Source: an uncultured Synechococcus sp. (GTDB lineage: Bacteria; Cyanobacteriota; Cyanobacteriia; PCC-6307; Cyanobiaceae). From it: a stretch of DNA of 38,292 nucleotides. Within the stretch, counting starts at the first letter, position 1. Each line of letters starts with the position of its first letter. Below, one piece after another: positions 1 through 9,696 of the stretch. The notes under the pieces were generated by a model that worked only from the letters and a program-made list of their open reading frames with translations, was not told where the DNA came from and did not search any database. The stretch is from NCBI GenBank assembly GCA_913052185.1, contig CAJXFG010000004.1, forward strand, positions 1-38,292, in the 5' to 3' direction. Position numbers and translations under genes: made by a program.

Positions 1-65
1 AGGGTGGGAGCCTGAAGAACATCCACCTCAAGTACGCAGTGATTCATCCTCGGCCCGGTCGGTGA
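1..65 (+). CDS. 3' end of an upstream gene (partial; ...GGSLKNIHLKYAVIHPRPGR*), product unknown
   Basis: Open frame from the window edge to TGA at 63-65. The TGA overlaps the GTG start of the next ORF (GTGA). Confidence 0.35.
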   Translation, partial: GGSLKNIHLKYAVIHPRPGR

Positions 66-919
66 GCGCCATCCTGATGCACCGCTGGCGGAATCGCCAG
101 AATCATGTGCTGGTCTTTGCCGGAACCGGTGAGGGCCCTTCGATCGCGAGCGCCCTGCTGGAGTCCGGCCACCGCGTCAGTATCAGCGTTGTGAGTGCAG
201 CTGCGGCCAGGGCCTACGCAGGCATGCGTCTGGATCATCTGCACGTGGGCCCGTTCCCGTCGGGGGAGTCGCTCGAGGAACATCTGGCATCACGGGGCGT
301 GACCCTCGTGGTGGATGCGACCCATCCCTTCGCCTTGCAGATCAGTGCTCGGCTGCGTTCGGTGTGCTCCATCAGGAATCTGCCGCTGCTTCGATTTGAG
401 CGGCCTGACCATGCCGTGACCGATCAGTCAGTGCTGAACACCGTGGCGGATCTCGCGGATTGTGATCTTGCTGGTCGTCGTCTGCTTCTTGCCCTGGGAG
501 CGCGTCAGCTGGGCGCTGCCGCTTCTGCTGCCAGGCGTGCAGGAGCAAGGGTTCACGCCCGGGTTCTTCCGACGCCTGAAGCCATTCGCCTGGCAGGTCT
601 GGCCGGTTTGTCCGACGATCATCTGGCCGTGTTGCGACCGGGCAGCGGTGCACGGCCTGGGCGATTGGAAGCTGCGCTCTGTCGCCGTTGGCAGATCACT
701 GATGTGGTCTGTCGTCAGTCGGGGGGAGCTGCAGATGAACTCTGGAGTGGTCTGGCCCGTGACCACGTCATCCGGCTCTGGAAACTGAGACGGCCAGACC
801 CGATGCCCAGTGTTGACGCGGTCCATAGCGTGAACCAGTTGTGCGAACAGCTGAATGCCCATGTCAACGGACCTGCGACTGGTCCTCACCACGGAGGCCG
901 ATCAGATCAAGGCCGGTGA
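62..919 (+). CDS. cobK: Precorrin-6A/cobalt-precorrin-6A reductase
   Basis: N-terminal VLVFAGTGEGPSIASALLESG, then VVDATHPFA and LRFERP motifs typical of CobK/CbiJ. Confidence 0.8.
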   Translation: MSAILMHRWRNRQNHVLVFAGTGEGPSIASALLESGHRVSISVVSAAAARAYAGMRLDHLHVGPFPSGESLEEHLASRGVTLVVDATHPFALQISARLRSVCSIRNLPLLRFERPDHAVTDQSVLNTVADLADCDLAGRRLLLALGARQLGAAASAARRAGARVHARVLPTPEAIRLAGLAGLSDDHLAVLRPGSGARPGRLEAALCRRWQITDVVCRQSGGAADELWSGLARDHVIRLWKLRRPDPMPSVDAVHSVNQLCEQLNAHVNGPATGPHHGGRSDQGR

Positions 920-1187
920 GCTTGCCGAGCAACTGATCAAGCGACGGCTGGCCGCCTGCATCACCCTGATGCCCGTGCAGTCCATTTATCGCTGGCAGGG
1001 GGAGATTGAGCGTTCGGAGGAGGTGCAGTTGCTGATCAAGACAAGCTCTCAAGGCCTTGAGGAGCTGCTTGCAGCCCTCGAAGCACTGCACAGTTATGAC
1101 ACCCCCGAAATTCTCCACATGGCGGCACAGGCTGGAGATGCCTATGGGGCATGGGCGCTCGGTGCCCTCAGTCCAGATGCGTCTTGA
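855..1187 (+). CDS. cutA: Divalent-cation tolerance protein CutA
   Basis: 110 aa with RLAACITLMPVQSIYRWQGEIERSEEVQLLIKT and LHSYDTPEIL, the CutA signature. Confidence 0.92.
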   Translation: MPMSTDLRLVLTTEADQIKAGELAEQLIKRRLAACITLMPVQSIYRWQGEIERSEEVQLLIKTSSQGLEELLAALEALHSYDTPEILHMAAQAGDAYGAWALGALSPDAS

Positions 1188-2187
1188 TCAGCTCAGGAAG
1201 AGAAACCTGGGAGCGAGCACCGAGCTGGGTGACGATCTGACCGGCGCACAGTGCTCCCAGCTGGCCGCAGCGTTCCAGGGAAGCGCCCTGGGTGAAGCCG
1301 TGAAGGAATCCGCCGGCGTAGAGGTCACCGGCACCGGTGGTGTCGACCAGTTCGCCAAGCCCATAGATGCCGATGTCCCAGCGCTGATCACCGCTGAGCA
1401 CAACCGACCCGTCACTGCCGCGGGTGACGGCTGTCACCGAGCAGCAACCCCGCACCTTCGCAATTGCCGTGTCGAAGTCTTCGGTCTGATACAGGGATTT
1501 GATTTCCACCTCATTGGCGAACAACACATCCACGTGACCGTCCACCAGCTCGAGAAAGCTGTCCCTGTGGCGATCGACGCAGAACCCGTCAGAGAGGGAC
1601 AGTGCCACCTTGCCGCCGGCCGCACGGCATGCCTCCGCTGCGGCGATGAAGGCCCGTTTGGCTGCGGGGCTGTCCCAGAGGTAGCCCTCGAGATAGAGCA
1701 CCTTGGTTTCCTTGACCATGGAGAGATCGAGATCCTCCGGCTCAAGCTGTGTTGATGCACCGAGAAAGGTGCACATGGTGCGTTCCGCATCCGGAGTGAC
1801 ATAGATGAGGCAACGTGCAGTCGTGGCCCCACTGGTGGCTGCAGGTGTCTCGAATCGGGCCCCCACGGCACGGATGTCATGGCTGAAGATCGATCCGAGC
1901 TGGTCATCACGCACCCGTCCGATGAAGCCTGTTCGCCCACCCAGCTGAGCGATGCCCACCATGGTGTTGGCCACCGAGCCACCTGAGGTTTCCAGGCCAG
2001 GACCGCTGGATTTGTAGAGATCCTCGGCCTGCTGCTCATTGATCAGGCACATTCCTCCTTTCTGCAGGCCTTGCTGACTGAGGAAAGCGTCCTCGGTCTG
2101 GACGAGCACATCGACAATCGCGTTGCCGATGCCCACCACGTCCAGGGACGCATTGGGCTGGAAACGGGAGGAATCGGCCATGAACAA
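1168..2187 (-). CDS. PfkB-family sugar/nucleoside kinase (adenosine kinase-like)
   Basis: DVVGIGNAIVDVLVQ, GGSVANTMVGIAQLGG and DTTGAGDLYAGGFLHG PfkB motifs. Confidence 0.88.
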   Translation of the reverse strand: MFMADSSRFQPNASLDVVGIGNAIVDVLVQTEDAFLSQQGLQKGGMCLINEQQAEDLYKSSGPGLETSGGSVANTMVGIAQLGGRTGFIGRVRDDQLGSIFSHDIRAVGARFETPAATSGATTARCLIYVTPDAERTMCTFLGASTQLEPEDLDLSMVKETKVLYLEGYLWDSPAAKRAFIAAAEACRAAGGKVALSLSDGFCVDRHRDSFLELVDGHVDVLFANEVEIKSLYQTEDFDTAIAKVRGCCSVTAVTRGSDGSVVLSGDQRWDIGIYGLGELVDTTGAGDLYAGGFLHGFTQGASLERCGQLGALCAGQIVTQLGARSQVSLPELIKTHLD

Positions 2188-2234
2188 ATCTGTGTTGACA
2201 GCGGCAGTCTTACGCCTGGCTGGACTTGGCGGAA

Positions 2235-3554
2235 TCAGGCGCTCAGAAGAGCCCGTTTCGGACCGTGAATCGGATCCTCGACAACGATGGTCTGGTCGCG
2301 ACCGGCACCCAGAGAGACGATGGCGATCGGAACCTCCATCAGGTCGGCAAGAAAGCGCAGATAGGCCATGGCCTTCTCGGGGAGATCCTCAAGCGTGCGG
2401 CATTCAGCGGTGGAGCACTGCCAGCCCGGCAGCGTTTCGAAGATCGGTTGGCAGCGAGCGAAAGCCTCTGCACAGGAGGGGAAGTGTTCGATCCTCTCCC
2501 CATCAAGCTCATAGGCCACACAGACCTGAAGCTCATCGAGTTCGTCCAGCACATCCAGCTTGGTGATGGCCAGGCAATCAAGGCCGTTCACGCCGACGGC
2601 GTAACGGCCGATCACACCATCGAACCAGCCGCAGCGTCGTCTTCTGCCGGTAGTTGTGCCGAACTCACCACCTCGGTCGCAGAGATGATCATTGAGGCTG
2701 CCGTCGAGTTCGGTGGGGAATGGCCCTTCCCCAACGCGTGTGGTGTAGGCCTTGGCCACACCGATCACCCGGTCGATCAGAGTCGGCCCCACGCCAGCGC
2801 CAATGCAGGCGCCCCCTGACACGGGATTGGAGGAGGTGACATACGGATAGGTCCCGTGATCCAGGTCCAGCAGGGTTCCCTGTGCGCCCTCGAACAGGAT
2901 GTTCTTGCGGCCGCGTGCCGCCTGGTGAATCTCCCTGGTGCAGTCCACCACGTGGGGAGCGAGTCGTCGGCCGTAGGCCAGATATTCGCTGATGACCGCT
3001 TCAGCATCGAGCGGCTCCACGCCGTAGATGGTCTGGAGAAGCTGGTTCTTCTCATTGAGCGGTCCTTCGAGACGGTCACGCAGACGCGCTTCATCAAGAA
3101 GATCGATCACCCGGATGCCACTGCGCTGGGATTTATCCGCGTAGGTGGGGCCGATGCCTCGACCTGTGGTGCCGATGCGCCGATCACCTCGCTGCTTTTC
3201 CATCGCCTGGTCGAGCAGACGGTGGTAGGGCATGGTCACGTGCGCCGTGGAGGCGAGCTTCAGCCCGGCAATGTCGATGCCGTTCTCGATCAGCATGTCG
3301 AGCTCGCCAAGCATCACCTTGGGATCTACGACGGTTCCCGAGCCGATCAGACAGACAGTGTCGGGATAGAGAATTCCAGATGGAATCAGGTGCAGCTTCA
3401 GAACCTGATCGTCCACCACGATGGTGTGGCCAGCATTGACACCGCCCTGATAACGAACGACGACATCAGCGGATCGGCTGAGGAGATCCGTGATCTTTCC
3501 TTTCCCTTCGTCACCCCACTGCGCACCGATGACGACAACATTGGCCAAAGACAC
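2235..3554 (-). CDS. purA: Adenylosuccinate synthetase
   Basis: [30 protein letters not shown] and [13 protein letters not shown] motifs; full length, 439 aa. Confidence 0.97.
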   Translation of the reverse strand: MSLANVVVIGAQWGDEGKGKITDLLSRSADVVVRYQGGVNAGHTIVVDDQVLKLHLIPSGILYPDTVCLIGSGTVVDPKVMLGELDMLIENGIDIAGLKLASTAHVTMPYHRLLDQAMEKQRGDRRIGTTGRGIGPTYADKSQRSGIRVIDLLDEARLRDRLEGPLNEKNQLLQTIYGVEPLDAEAVISEYLAYGRRLAPHVVDCTREIHQAARGRKNILFEGAQGTLLDLDHGTYPYVTSSNPVSGGACIGAGVGPTLIDRVIGVAKAYTTRVGEGPFPTELDGSLNDHLCDRGGEFGTTTGRRRRCGWFDGVIGRYAVGVNGLDCLAITKLDVLDELDELQVCVAYELDGERIEHFPSCAEAFARCQPIFETLPGWQCSTAECRTLEDLPEKAMAYLRFLADLMEVPIAIVSLGAGRDQTIVVEDPIHGPKRALLSA

Positions 3555-3663
3555 CGCGGCCCGAAGCCGCCATTCTGCACAATCCGCAACTCTCTCAGAT
3601 CCACCTGCCTGAGGTCAAAGAGCGTTGCAAAATTGTGATTGGTGCCTGAAAACCTTCGCCGGA

Positions 3664-4086
3664 TCAGGTTCCTCTTAAAGCGGCTTTCTCCGCTTTTCCG
3701 AGCTCTTTCTCCACGCGAGTGCGCAGGGCTTCGGGAACGGGGCGATTGGTGTAGGTGTTGTAGTGACCCTGCAGAGAATTAAGGGCTGTCTGCATCGTGG
3801 TGAAGGAACTCAGACCATTCACCTGAGGCCTTGGCCGATACCTCGACATGTAGTCATTGATCAGATCGTGCGCTTCCTGCTCTGATGCCTGCAGACCTTC
3901 GGCATCAGACGGGAGAGACAGTGTGGTCTGCAGCGTGTGGACAACTGCCACTGTGTCTTCGACGTAGTCACCGGTCAGCGTTGAAACGGAGTCACCGCAG
4001 GCAGTGAGCAGCAGGCTGAGACCGAGGCACAGAGCCAGAGTGAGCCCCCTGAGTTGGCGGCTGAAGCGTTGCAGCGCGATTCGCAT
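3664..4086 (-). CDS. psb27: Photosystem II assembly lipoprotein Psb27
   Basis: Lipobox-like LLLTACG, then LTGDYVEDTVAVVHTLQTTLSLP and DLINDYMSRYRPRPQVNGLSSFTTMQTALNSLQGHYN, typical of Psb27. Confidence 0.93.
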   Translation of the reverse strand: MRIALQRFSRQLRGLTLALCLGLSLLLTACGDSVSTLTGDYVEDTVAVVHTLQTTLSLPSDAEGLQASEQEAHDLINDYMSRYRPRPQVNGLSSFTTMQTALNSLQGHYNTYTNRPVPEALRTRVEKELGKAEKAALRGT

Positions 4087-4129
4087 GGCAGGTGTTGTTT
4101 GAGGAACTTTAAGGCTGGGCAGCGCTCGA

Positions 4130-5914
4130 TCAGCGGCGAGGTCGGACGGCCTCGAGCACGTCGCTCAAAGCATCCTGATGCGGCACGGTGCTGGTGGAGC
4201 GGGTGGCTCTCTCGACCAGCTCGACCCGTCCTGACTCAGCTTCGCGGCCCACAACGATTCGCCAGGGGATCCCAATCAGATCCGCATCCTTGAATTTGAC
4301 GCCGGCACGCTCGCTTCGGTCATCGAGAAGGGCGTCCACGCCTGCGGCCTGCAGTGATCCGTAAAGAGACTCACCCAGCGCAAGCTGGGTGTCGTCCTGA
4401 ACATTCGCCACCACAACGATGACCTGGAAGGGCGCAATGCTCACAGGCCAGCAGATCCCTGCTTCATCGTGATGCTGTTCCACCGCGGCCTGGGCGAGGC
4501 GCGAGATGCCGATGCCGTAGCAACCCATCAGCATGGAAGCCTGCTTGCCGTCCTTGTCGGTGAAGCGTGCTTCAAGCGCATCTGAGTATTTGCTTCCCAG
4601 CTGGAAGATGTGGCCCACCTCAATGCCCCTGCGTTCCTCCAGGACTTGCTCCTGGTTGTGGAGCGACCGTTCCCCGGCCTTGGCGTTACGGATATCACTG
4701 CGGATCTGTTCGGGCAGGGAGGTCCATGTCGTCCCCCAGCGATGTTGGTCTGGGCTGTTGGCACCACAGACGAAGCGCTCAAGGTCGAGGGCCGTTGGAT
4801 CTGCAAGACGGTGAAACCGACTTGTCCAGCTTTTGGCTCCCTTCAGTGAGGCGTCTTCAAGATCCGGTCCGATGGAGCCGAAGGGCAGGGGGGCGAGACC
4901 CTGTTGCCGAAGCTGCTCGGGGGTGATGGGGGCAATCTCGAGCGCAGGGGAGCCCAGCTGCTGAGTCACGGCGTTGGTGAGCTTGACCTCATTGAGTTCC
5001 TGATCCCCTCGCAGGCTGACCAGAAGCGGCTGATCCCGACCATCCTCCAGCCGTGCCAGCAGCACAAGCACCTTGACGGTCTGATCGGGGGAGAGCCCGT
5101 TGGCTGCGCAGAGATCCTCGATCGTGGTCTGTCCAGGCGTGTCCAGCTGTCGTGCTTCACCTGCTGGTAAAGCTTGTGCTGAGGATGGGATCGACACCGC
5201 TTTCTCCTGATTGGCCGCATAGCAACCGTCGGGTGTGGAGAGAATCAGGTCCTCTCCGGCGTTCGCCATCACCATGAACTCCTGAGAAGCGGCGCCTCCG
5301 ATGGCGCCGCTGTCGGCATCCACTCCCACAGCGTCCAGACCGCAGCGCTTGAAGATGCGGGCGTAGGCCCCGGCCATCTGTGTGTAGGTCTGCTCCAGAT
5401 CCGCCTGATCGCAGTGGAAGGAGTAGGCGTCCTTCATGATGAACTCCCGACTGCGCATCAGCCCGAACCGAGGTCTGATCTCGTCGCGGAACTTGGTCTG
5501 GATCTGATAGAGGGTGACCGGGAGTTGTTTGTAGGAGCGCAGCAGGTCTCCAGCCAGCTCGGTGACCACCTCCTCGTGGGTGGGACCGAGCCCCACACGA
5601 CGTCCCTGGCGGTCTTCCAGATGGAACATGATCCCCTCTCCGGCGGTGTAGCCCTGCCATCGACCGCTTCGTTCCCAGGGTTCCGCGGGCTGAAGCTGAG
5701 GGAGCAGCGTCTCAAGTGCTCCAAGCTTGTCAAGTTCGTCACGGACGATTGCGCTGATCTTCGTCAGCACTCTCCACATCAGAGGCAGATAGGCGTAGAG
5801 ACCGGGACCAACGCGTCTGATGTATCCGCCACGAACCAGCAATTGATGAGAGGGGATCTCGGCATCCGCTGGCACGTTCCTCAACGTCACCAGCGAAAGG
5901 CGGGAGACGCGCAT
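4130..5914 (-). CDS. proS: Prolyl-tRNA synthetase (bacterial type, with insertion/editing domain)
   Basis: MRVSRLSLVTLRNVPADAEIPSHQLLVRGGYIRRVGPGLYAYLPL, GPTHEEVVTEL, SREFIMKDAYSFH and MGCYGIGISRL; 594 aa. Confidence 0.97.
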   Translation of the reverse strand: MRVSRLSLVTLRNVPADAEIPSHQLLVRGGYIRRVGPGLYAYLPLMWRVLTKISAIVRDELDKLGALETLLPQLQPAEPWERSGRWQGYTAGEGIMFHLEDRQGRRVGLGPTHEEVVTELAGDLLRSYKQLPVTLYQIQTKFRDEIRPRFGLMRSREFIMKDAYSFHCDQADLEQTYTQMAGAYARIFKRCGLDAVGVDADSGAIGGAASQEFMVMANAGEDLILSTPDGCYAANQEKAVSIPSSAQALPAGEARQLDTPGQTTIEDLCAANGLSPDQTVKVLVLLARLEDGRDQPLLVSLRGDQELNEVKLTNAVTQQLGSPALEIAPITPEQLRQQGLAPLPFGSIGPDLEDASLKGAKSWTSRFHRLADPTALDLERFVCGANSPDQHRWGTTWTSLPEQIRSDIRNAKAGERSLHNQEQVLEERRGIEVGHIFQLGSKYSDALEARFTDKDGKQASMLMGCYGIGISRLAQAAVEQHHDEAGICWPVSIAPFQVIVVVANVQDDTQLALGESLYGSLQAAGVDALLDDRSERAGVKFKDADLIGIPWRIVVGREAESGRVELVERATRSTSTVPHQDALSDVLEAVRPRR

Positions 5915-6060
5915 GGCCGATATTTCTAAGGGGGCCAGGAAGCTATCACCGGCAAGAAAACGGTCGATCCGGGAACTGTCACTTTGGCTGTGATCGATGC
6001 TGGCGTCCTGAGTCTCAGCTGCTATGTTCTGCGAAATCCAAGCTGTCCCAGCGCTGTCTC

Positions 6061-6525
6061 ATGTTTCCTCGGCCGATCGACGTTTCAGTACCGGCCGCGA
6101 TCGAATCTTCGGATGTTCGAAGTGATGCTGGCGCTGTTCTTTCCCAGTCGGATGCTTTGGTTGGAATTGATGATGTTCAGAAGTCGCTGAACCGATCGCG
6201 CGCCTCTGTTTATCGCTACACCAACACCGATCCGCGCAATCTCAACCCTCCTTTCAATCCTCGCAAGCTCAATCCTGAGTACAGAAGCGATCAGAAAGAT
6301 CCTCTGCTGTTTCACCCCAACGAGGTGGCTCGCTTCGCCAAGGACGTGCTGCGGATCAAGGAGGTCACCGTTGAGGTGCTCAATTCACCTTCCACTGCCA
6401 CGCAACAGGTTCTGGCGGCGATCCTGGATGAGCTGCGCCTGATCAGATCCCGGCTGGACGGTCTTCCTGAAGCTCCTTCTGATCTCGCCTCTAGACGCGA
6501 CCGTCAGGATCGTCCTGCTGCATAA
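6061..6525 (+). CDS. Conserved hypothetical protein with HTH/MerR-like region (probable DNA-binding)
   Basis: 154 aa. Contains GIDDVQKSLNRSRASVYRYTN...LLFHPNEVARFAKDVLRI, which resembles an HTH plus wing. Good codon-frame context between proS and ppa. Confidence 0.6.
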   Translation: MFPRPIDVSVPAAIESSDVRSDAGAVLSQSDALVGIDDVQKSLNRSRASVYRYTNTDPRNLNPPFNPRKLNPEYRSDQKDPLLFHPNEVARFAKDVLRIKEVTVEVLNSPSTATQQVLAAILDELRLIRSRLDGLPEAPSDLASRRDRQDRPAA

Positions 6526-6558
6526 GGCTTGCAGTGGTGGCAGAATGGTCTTGAAATC

Positions 6559-6578
6559 AGATCCCAAAAGATCTTTTT
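6559..6578 (+). terminator. Possible intrinsic terminator after the 154-aa ORF
   Basis: AGATC-CCAAAA-GATCT followed by TTTT, with a possible GAAA/TTTC extension. Short stem. Confidence 0.3.
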
Positions 6579-6665
6579 CAATCTCCCGACAGATCGACTT
6601 TTTGGCGTTCTGAATGACTTCCAAGCCTTTTGCGGGGAGTCAGGGATGTCCCCGATCACCACTGA

Positions 6666-6893
6666 ATGGACCCTGAGCCTGCCCCCAAGCCCCCTGTGCA
6701 TGCAGCACAGATTGTGGCCGTACCCGCTCTTGCTGTTCTCGGGTTCACCCTTGCCATCACAGGACTGGGCATTCCATTGGCCGCTGTGCTGACCGATCGC
6801 CCCACCCACTCCTCCGTCACTGCCAAGGAGAGTTATGGATCTCAGGGCTCTTTCCCCATCTCCGTCTCCAGGGCTGGTCAATCTGATCGTTGA
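6666..6893 (+). CDS. Small predicted single-TM protein (hypothetical), overlapping the ppa start
   Basis: 75 aa: [46 protein letters not shown]..., one hydrophobic helix. It runs 59 nt into ppa. Confidence 0.35.
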   Translation: MDPEPAPKPPVHAAQIVAVPALAVLGFTLAITGLGIPLAAVLTDRPTHSSVTAKESYGSQGSFPISVSRAGQSDR

Positions 6894-7347
6894 GATTCCG
6901 GCCGGAAGCAGGAATAAATACGAGTACTTCGCTGAAGCCGGGGTGATGGCTCTCGACCGGGTTCTTCATTCATCGGTCAGATATCCGTTTGATTACGGGT
7001 TCATCCCCAACACTCTTGCCGAGGATGGGTCACCCCTCGACGCCATGGTGATCATGGCGGAGCCCACCTTTGCCGGATGTCTGATTCAGGCACGACCGAT
7101 CGGCGTGCTGGATATGCATGACATGGGTCACTACGACGGCAAGATTCTCTGTGTACCTGTGGCAGATCCACGCCAGCAGGGCATTAACAGCATTCTCCAG
7201 ATCGCTCCCAGTCAGCTCGAGGATGTGGCGGAGTTTTTCCGCACTTACAAAAACATGGAGGGTCGTGTCACGGAAATCGGCGGTTGGCGTGATGTCGATG
7301 CGGTGCAGCCGCTTCTGGAAACCTGCGTCAAAGCGGCTTCAGTCTGA
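6835..7347 (+). CDS. ppa: Inorganic pyrophosphatase
   Basis: [13 protein letters not shown]-like motif ([18 protein letters not shown]), [24 protein letters not shown] and [10 protein letters not shown]. Confidence 0.95.
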   Translation: MDLRALSPSPSPGLVNLIVEIPAGSRNKYEYFAEAGVMALDRVLHSSVRYPFDYGFIPNTLAEDGSPLDAMVIMAEPTFAGCLIQARPIGVLDMHDMGHYDGKILCVPVADPRQQGINSILQIAPSQLEDVAEFFRTYKNMEGRVTEIGGWRDVDAVQPLLETCVKAASV

Positions 7348-7454
7348 GTCGCTTCGCGCTCATGGACGGCCTGCTCATCGTGGATTCCATTGCTGGATCC
7401 CCGCTCGCAACCGCGAGGCTTGTAAATTAATTGACATCCATAGGTAAATGATTC

Positions 7455-7814
7455 GTGCCCACCATCCGTTTTGAGCAGGAAGACCAGCAGGTCGGTTGCA
7501 TTGAAGGTGCCAATCTGCGCAAAGCGGCTCTTTCCGCAGGAGTCAATCCCTACAAGGGCCTGAACAACCTGAATAACTGTGGTGGCGTCGGTCAGTGCGG
7601 AACCTGCGTGATCGAGGTTCTTGAAGGTGCGCAGAACCTCTCCCCCCTCAGTGATGTCGAGGAGGTTTACCTGGCTGATCGACCTGCCAACTACCGCCTC
7701 AGTTGTCGGACCACGGTCAATGGTGATGTGACGATCCGGACCCGTCCGGGAGATGGTGTGGGCCAGGGCTCCAACAGCCTCGTCGGCGCTGTCAAGAGTC
7801 TTCTCGGTCGCTAA
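7455..7814 (+). CDS. 2Fe-2S ferredoxin (adrenodoxin-like/plant-type fold)
   Basis: GTG start. NNCGGVGQCGTCVIEVLEGAQNLSPLSDVE...YRLSCRTTVNGDVTI gives the Cys-x5-Cys-x2-Cys...Cys pattern. Confidence 0.9.
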   Translation: MPTIRFEQEDQQVGCIEGANLRKAALSAGVNPYKGLNNLNNCGGVGQCGTCVIEVLEGAQNLSPLSDVEEVYLADRPANYRLSCRTTVNGDVTIRTRPGDGVGQGSNSLVGAVKSLLGR

Positions 7815-7816
7815 GC

Positions 7817-8176
7817 GTGGCTGATTTCACCGTCTTCAGCTATTCCCGCTGCAGCACCTGTCGGAAAGCACTCGCATGGCTTGAAAGCGAGGGTTTGAAT
7901 CATCAGGTGATTGATATCACCTCAGCTCCGCCCTCGCTCGAGCTTCTGCATCTGGCCTACAAGCAGTTCGGTCAGGTCAAACCGTTGTTCAACACCAGCG
8001 GACAGAGCTATCGGGCTCTGGGTGCCGCTGTTGTCAAGGCGATGTCGGACGATCAGGCGCTCGAGGCATTGGCGGCCGACGGCAAGTTGATCAAGCGTCC
8101 CTTTGTGCAATGTCCGGATGGACGGTTCCTGGCTGGTTTCAAGCCTGAGGTCTGGTCTGAGTTTCTTCTGAACTGA
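7817..8176 (+). CDS. ArsC/Spx-family protein (arsenate reductase-like)
   Basis: FTVFSYSRCSTCRKALAWLESEG, KPLFNTSGQSYR and KLIKRPFVQCPDGRFLAGFKPEVWSEFL. Confidence 0.9.
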   Translation: MADFTVFSYSRCSTCRKALAWLESEGLNHQVIDITSAPPSLELLHLAYKQFGQVKPLFNTSGQSYRALGAAVVKAMSDDQALEALAADGKLIKRPFVQCPDGRFLAGFKPEVWSEFLLN

Positions 8177-9644
8177 AGTTGAGACCGTCCAGTTCCGTGA
8201 TCAGTTCATCGACATTCTTCTGAAGTCGTAGCTGACTCATGCTGCTTCTCTTGAGATCTTCGAGAAAAGCGGCCACGAGCTCCTGACTGCGTTCCAGAAC
8301 AGGTCCCTGCTCCAGCGTCCTGGCCAGCTCCTCCCAGAAGCGGTCAACGGTCTGAATCCCCAGCTCCTGAAGCATGGGGTCTTTCTGTGCAAAGCGTCCT
8401 CCGGCATTGCGGGAGAGATTCAACAGCGAATCAACCAGACCGGTCGAAAGCTGAAGGCTGAGCTGCGTTTCAGCCTTGTCCATTCCGGGCAGCGCTCGCA
8501 GAGGAGCAGGAATCGCCGTCTCCTCGAGGTTGCGGCGCAAAGCATGGCTCACCAGGGCAACCAGCTGGGGTCTCATTCCCGGACCAACCTGGGTCAAGAC
8601 CAAGGGAAGCCAGAGGCGCAGGAGTTCGGCGAGTTCTCTCTCTCCATCGGCTTCGATGCTCTGGTGGCTGCACAGACGGCGAATTTTCTCGGGCCAATGT
8701 GGTGAGCGCACCGCATCCTGTGCCGCATCAAGGATCCGCAGGGTGATCACCTCGAACAGCTCGAGGGCGAGAACAGCAACCACTCCGCGGCTGACCGCTG
8801 CACGGAGGGGTTCCAGCTGGATCAAGCGGGCGCTGGACAGACGTTCCGTGACGGGCACGATTCGCAGCAGCCTCCAGAACGGAATCAGCAGTGGCAAATC
8901 AATCCATCGGCGCAGCAGTGCATCTCTCCATGCAATGGCTGGGTAGCGCTGCTTCAGCCGAATGGCGCGCAGCATGATGTCGAAGAGGAAGAGAATCTGG
9001 AAAGGAAGATCGATCCTCCAGGAAAGATCAATCGGCTGTCCGTTCTCATCCGTGCCTCGCCAGTAATTGGTGGCAGCGAGCGGAAGAATGCTTTTGCGCC
9101 AGAAGCGTTGTTCGGCTTCCCATGTCTCAGCGGTCAGGTGGCGGTCGCCAAGCAGTTGGGCCGCGGATTGTTTGGCTGAATCCATGCCGGCCCTGGCCCT
9201 TAGCCGACTCTTGATTTTCTCCAGCGTTCCGGTTTTGTCTGAGCTGACAAACGGGTTCTCATCGATCAGCTGACTGTTGCGCACCACCATCTCCAGACGC
9301 AGCTGTCTGGCTTCAGGACTGTTGATCCCGTTGGCGGCGGCACTCTTTTCCAGCCGCTGAAAATGTCGGATGTAGGCCTCAGTGTCCCGATGGGGCTCAA
9401 TTCCCTTCACCGGGTCGTAAAGGGGGGTGATGTCGGGAAGCCAGGGCAGAGGAACCGCAAGGCTGATCGACGGCAGAGGGAAGAGAGTGCGCTGCAGCCA
9501 GAAGTTGCGCAGTGGCACATAGGTCACGTCGAAGACGACCCAGGCCAGGTTGATGGCTGCGATGCCTGCGATCAGTCGGTCCCATCCAAGCCAGAAGCGA
9601 AGGCTCGCGGAGGGTTTCACACCTTGCCACCGAGGTCTGACCAT
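8139..9644 (-). CDS. Conserved cyanobacterial membrane protein of unknown function
   Basis: 501 aa. N-terminal hydrophobic helices, charged segment RRWIDLPLLIPFWRLLRIVPVTERL, long C-terminal helical domain. Confidence 0.8.
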   Translation of the reverse strand: MVRPRWQGVKPSASLRFWLGWDRLIAGIAAINLAWVVFDVTYVPLRNFWLQRTLFPLPSISLAVPLPWLPDITPLYDPVKGIEPHRDTEAYIRHFQRLEKSAAANGINSPEARQLRLEMVVRNSQLIDENPFVSSDKTGTLEKIKSRLRARAGMDSAKQSAAQLLGDRHLTAETWEAEQRFWRKSILPLAATNYWRGTDENGQPIDLSWRIDLPFQILFLFDIMLRAIRLKQRYPAIAWRDALLRRWIDLPLLIPFWRLLRIVPVTERLSSARLIQLEPLRAAVSRGVVAVLALELFEVITLRILDAAQDAVRSPHWPEKIRRLCSHQSIEADGERELAELLRLWLPLVLTQVGPGMRPQLVALVSHALRRNLEETAIPAPLRALPGMDKAETQLSLQLSTGLVDSLLNLSRNAGGRFAQKDPMLQELGIQTVDRFWEELARTLEQGPVLERSQELVAAFLEDLKRSSMSQLRLQKNVDELITELDGLNFSSEETQTRPQA

Positions 9645-9696
9645 GGGTGTGAGCGTTCTCAGCCGAGGCTAGGAGGCCATCGCCATCAGGCCTATC

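Noticed and set aside
1057-1755. 232-aa + strand ORF across cutA/pfkB
   Set aside because: Opposite the pfkB kinase frame; no domain recognisable, shadow ORF.
2856-3638. 260-aa ORF antisense to purA
   Set aside because: Shadow ORF opposite a highly conserved enzyme; no protein-like motif.
3640-3675. TPP-riboswitch-like string on the - strand (ACCTGATCCGG) upstream of purA
   Set aside because: Only the short ACCTGATCCGG resembles the aptamer. The following GATAATGCC...GTAGGGA and the upstream CTGAGA elements are missing, and the upstream sequence is psb27 coding.
7391-7415. Small stem CTCGC-AACC-GCGAG after ppa
   Set aside because: Only 5 bp and no T-tract; too weak to call a terminator.
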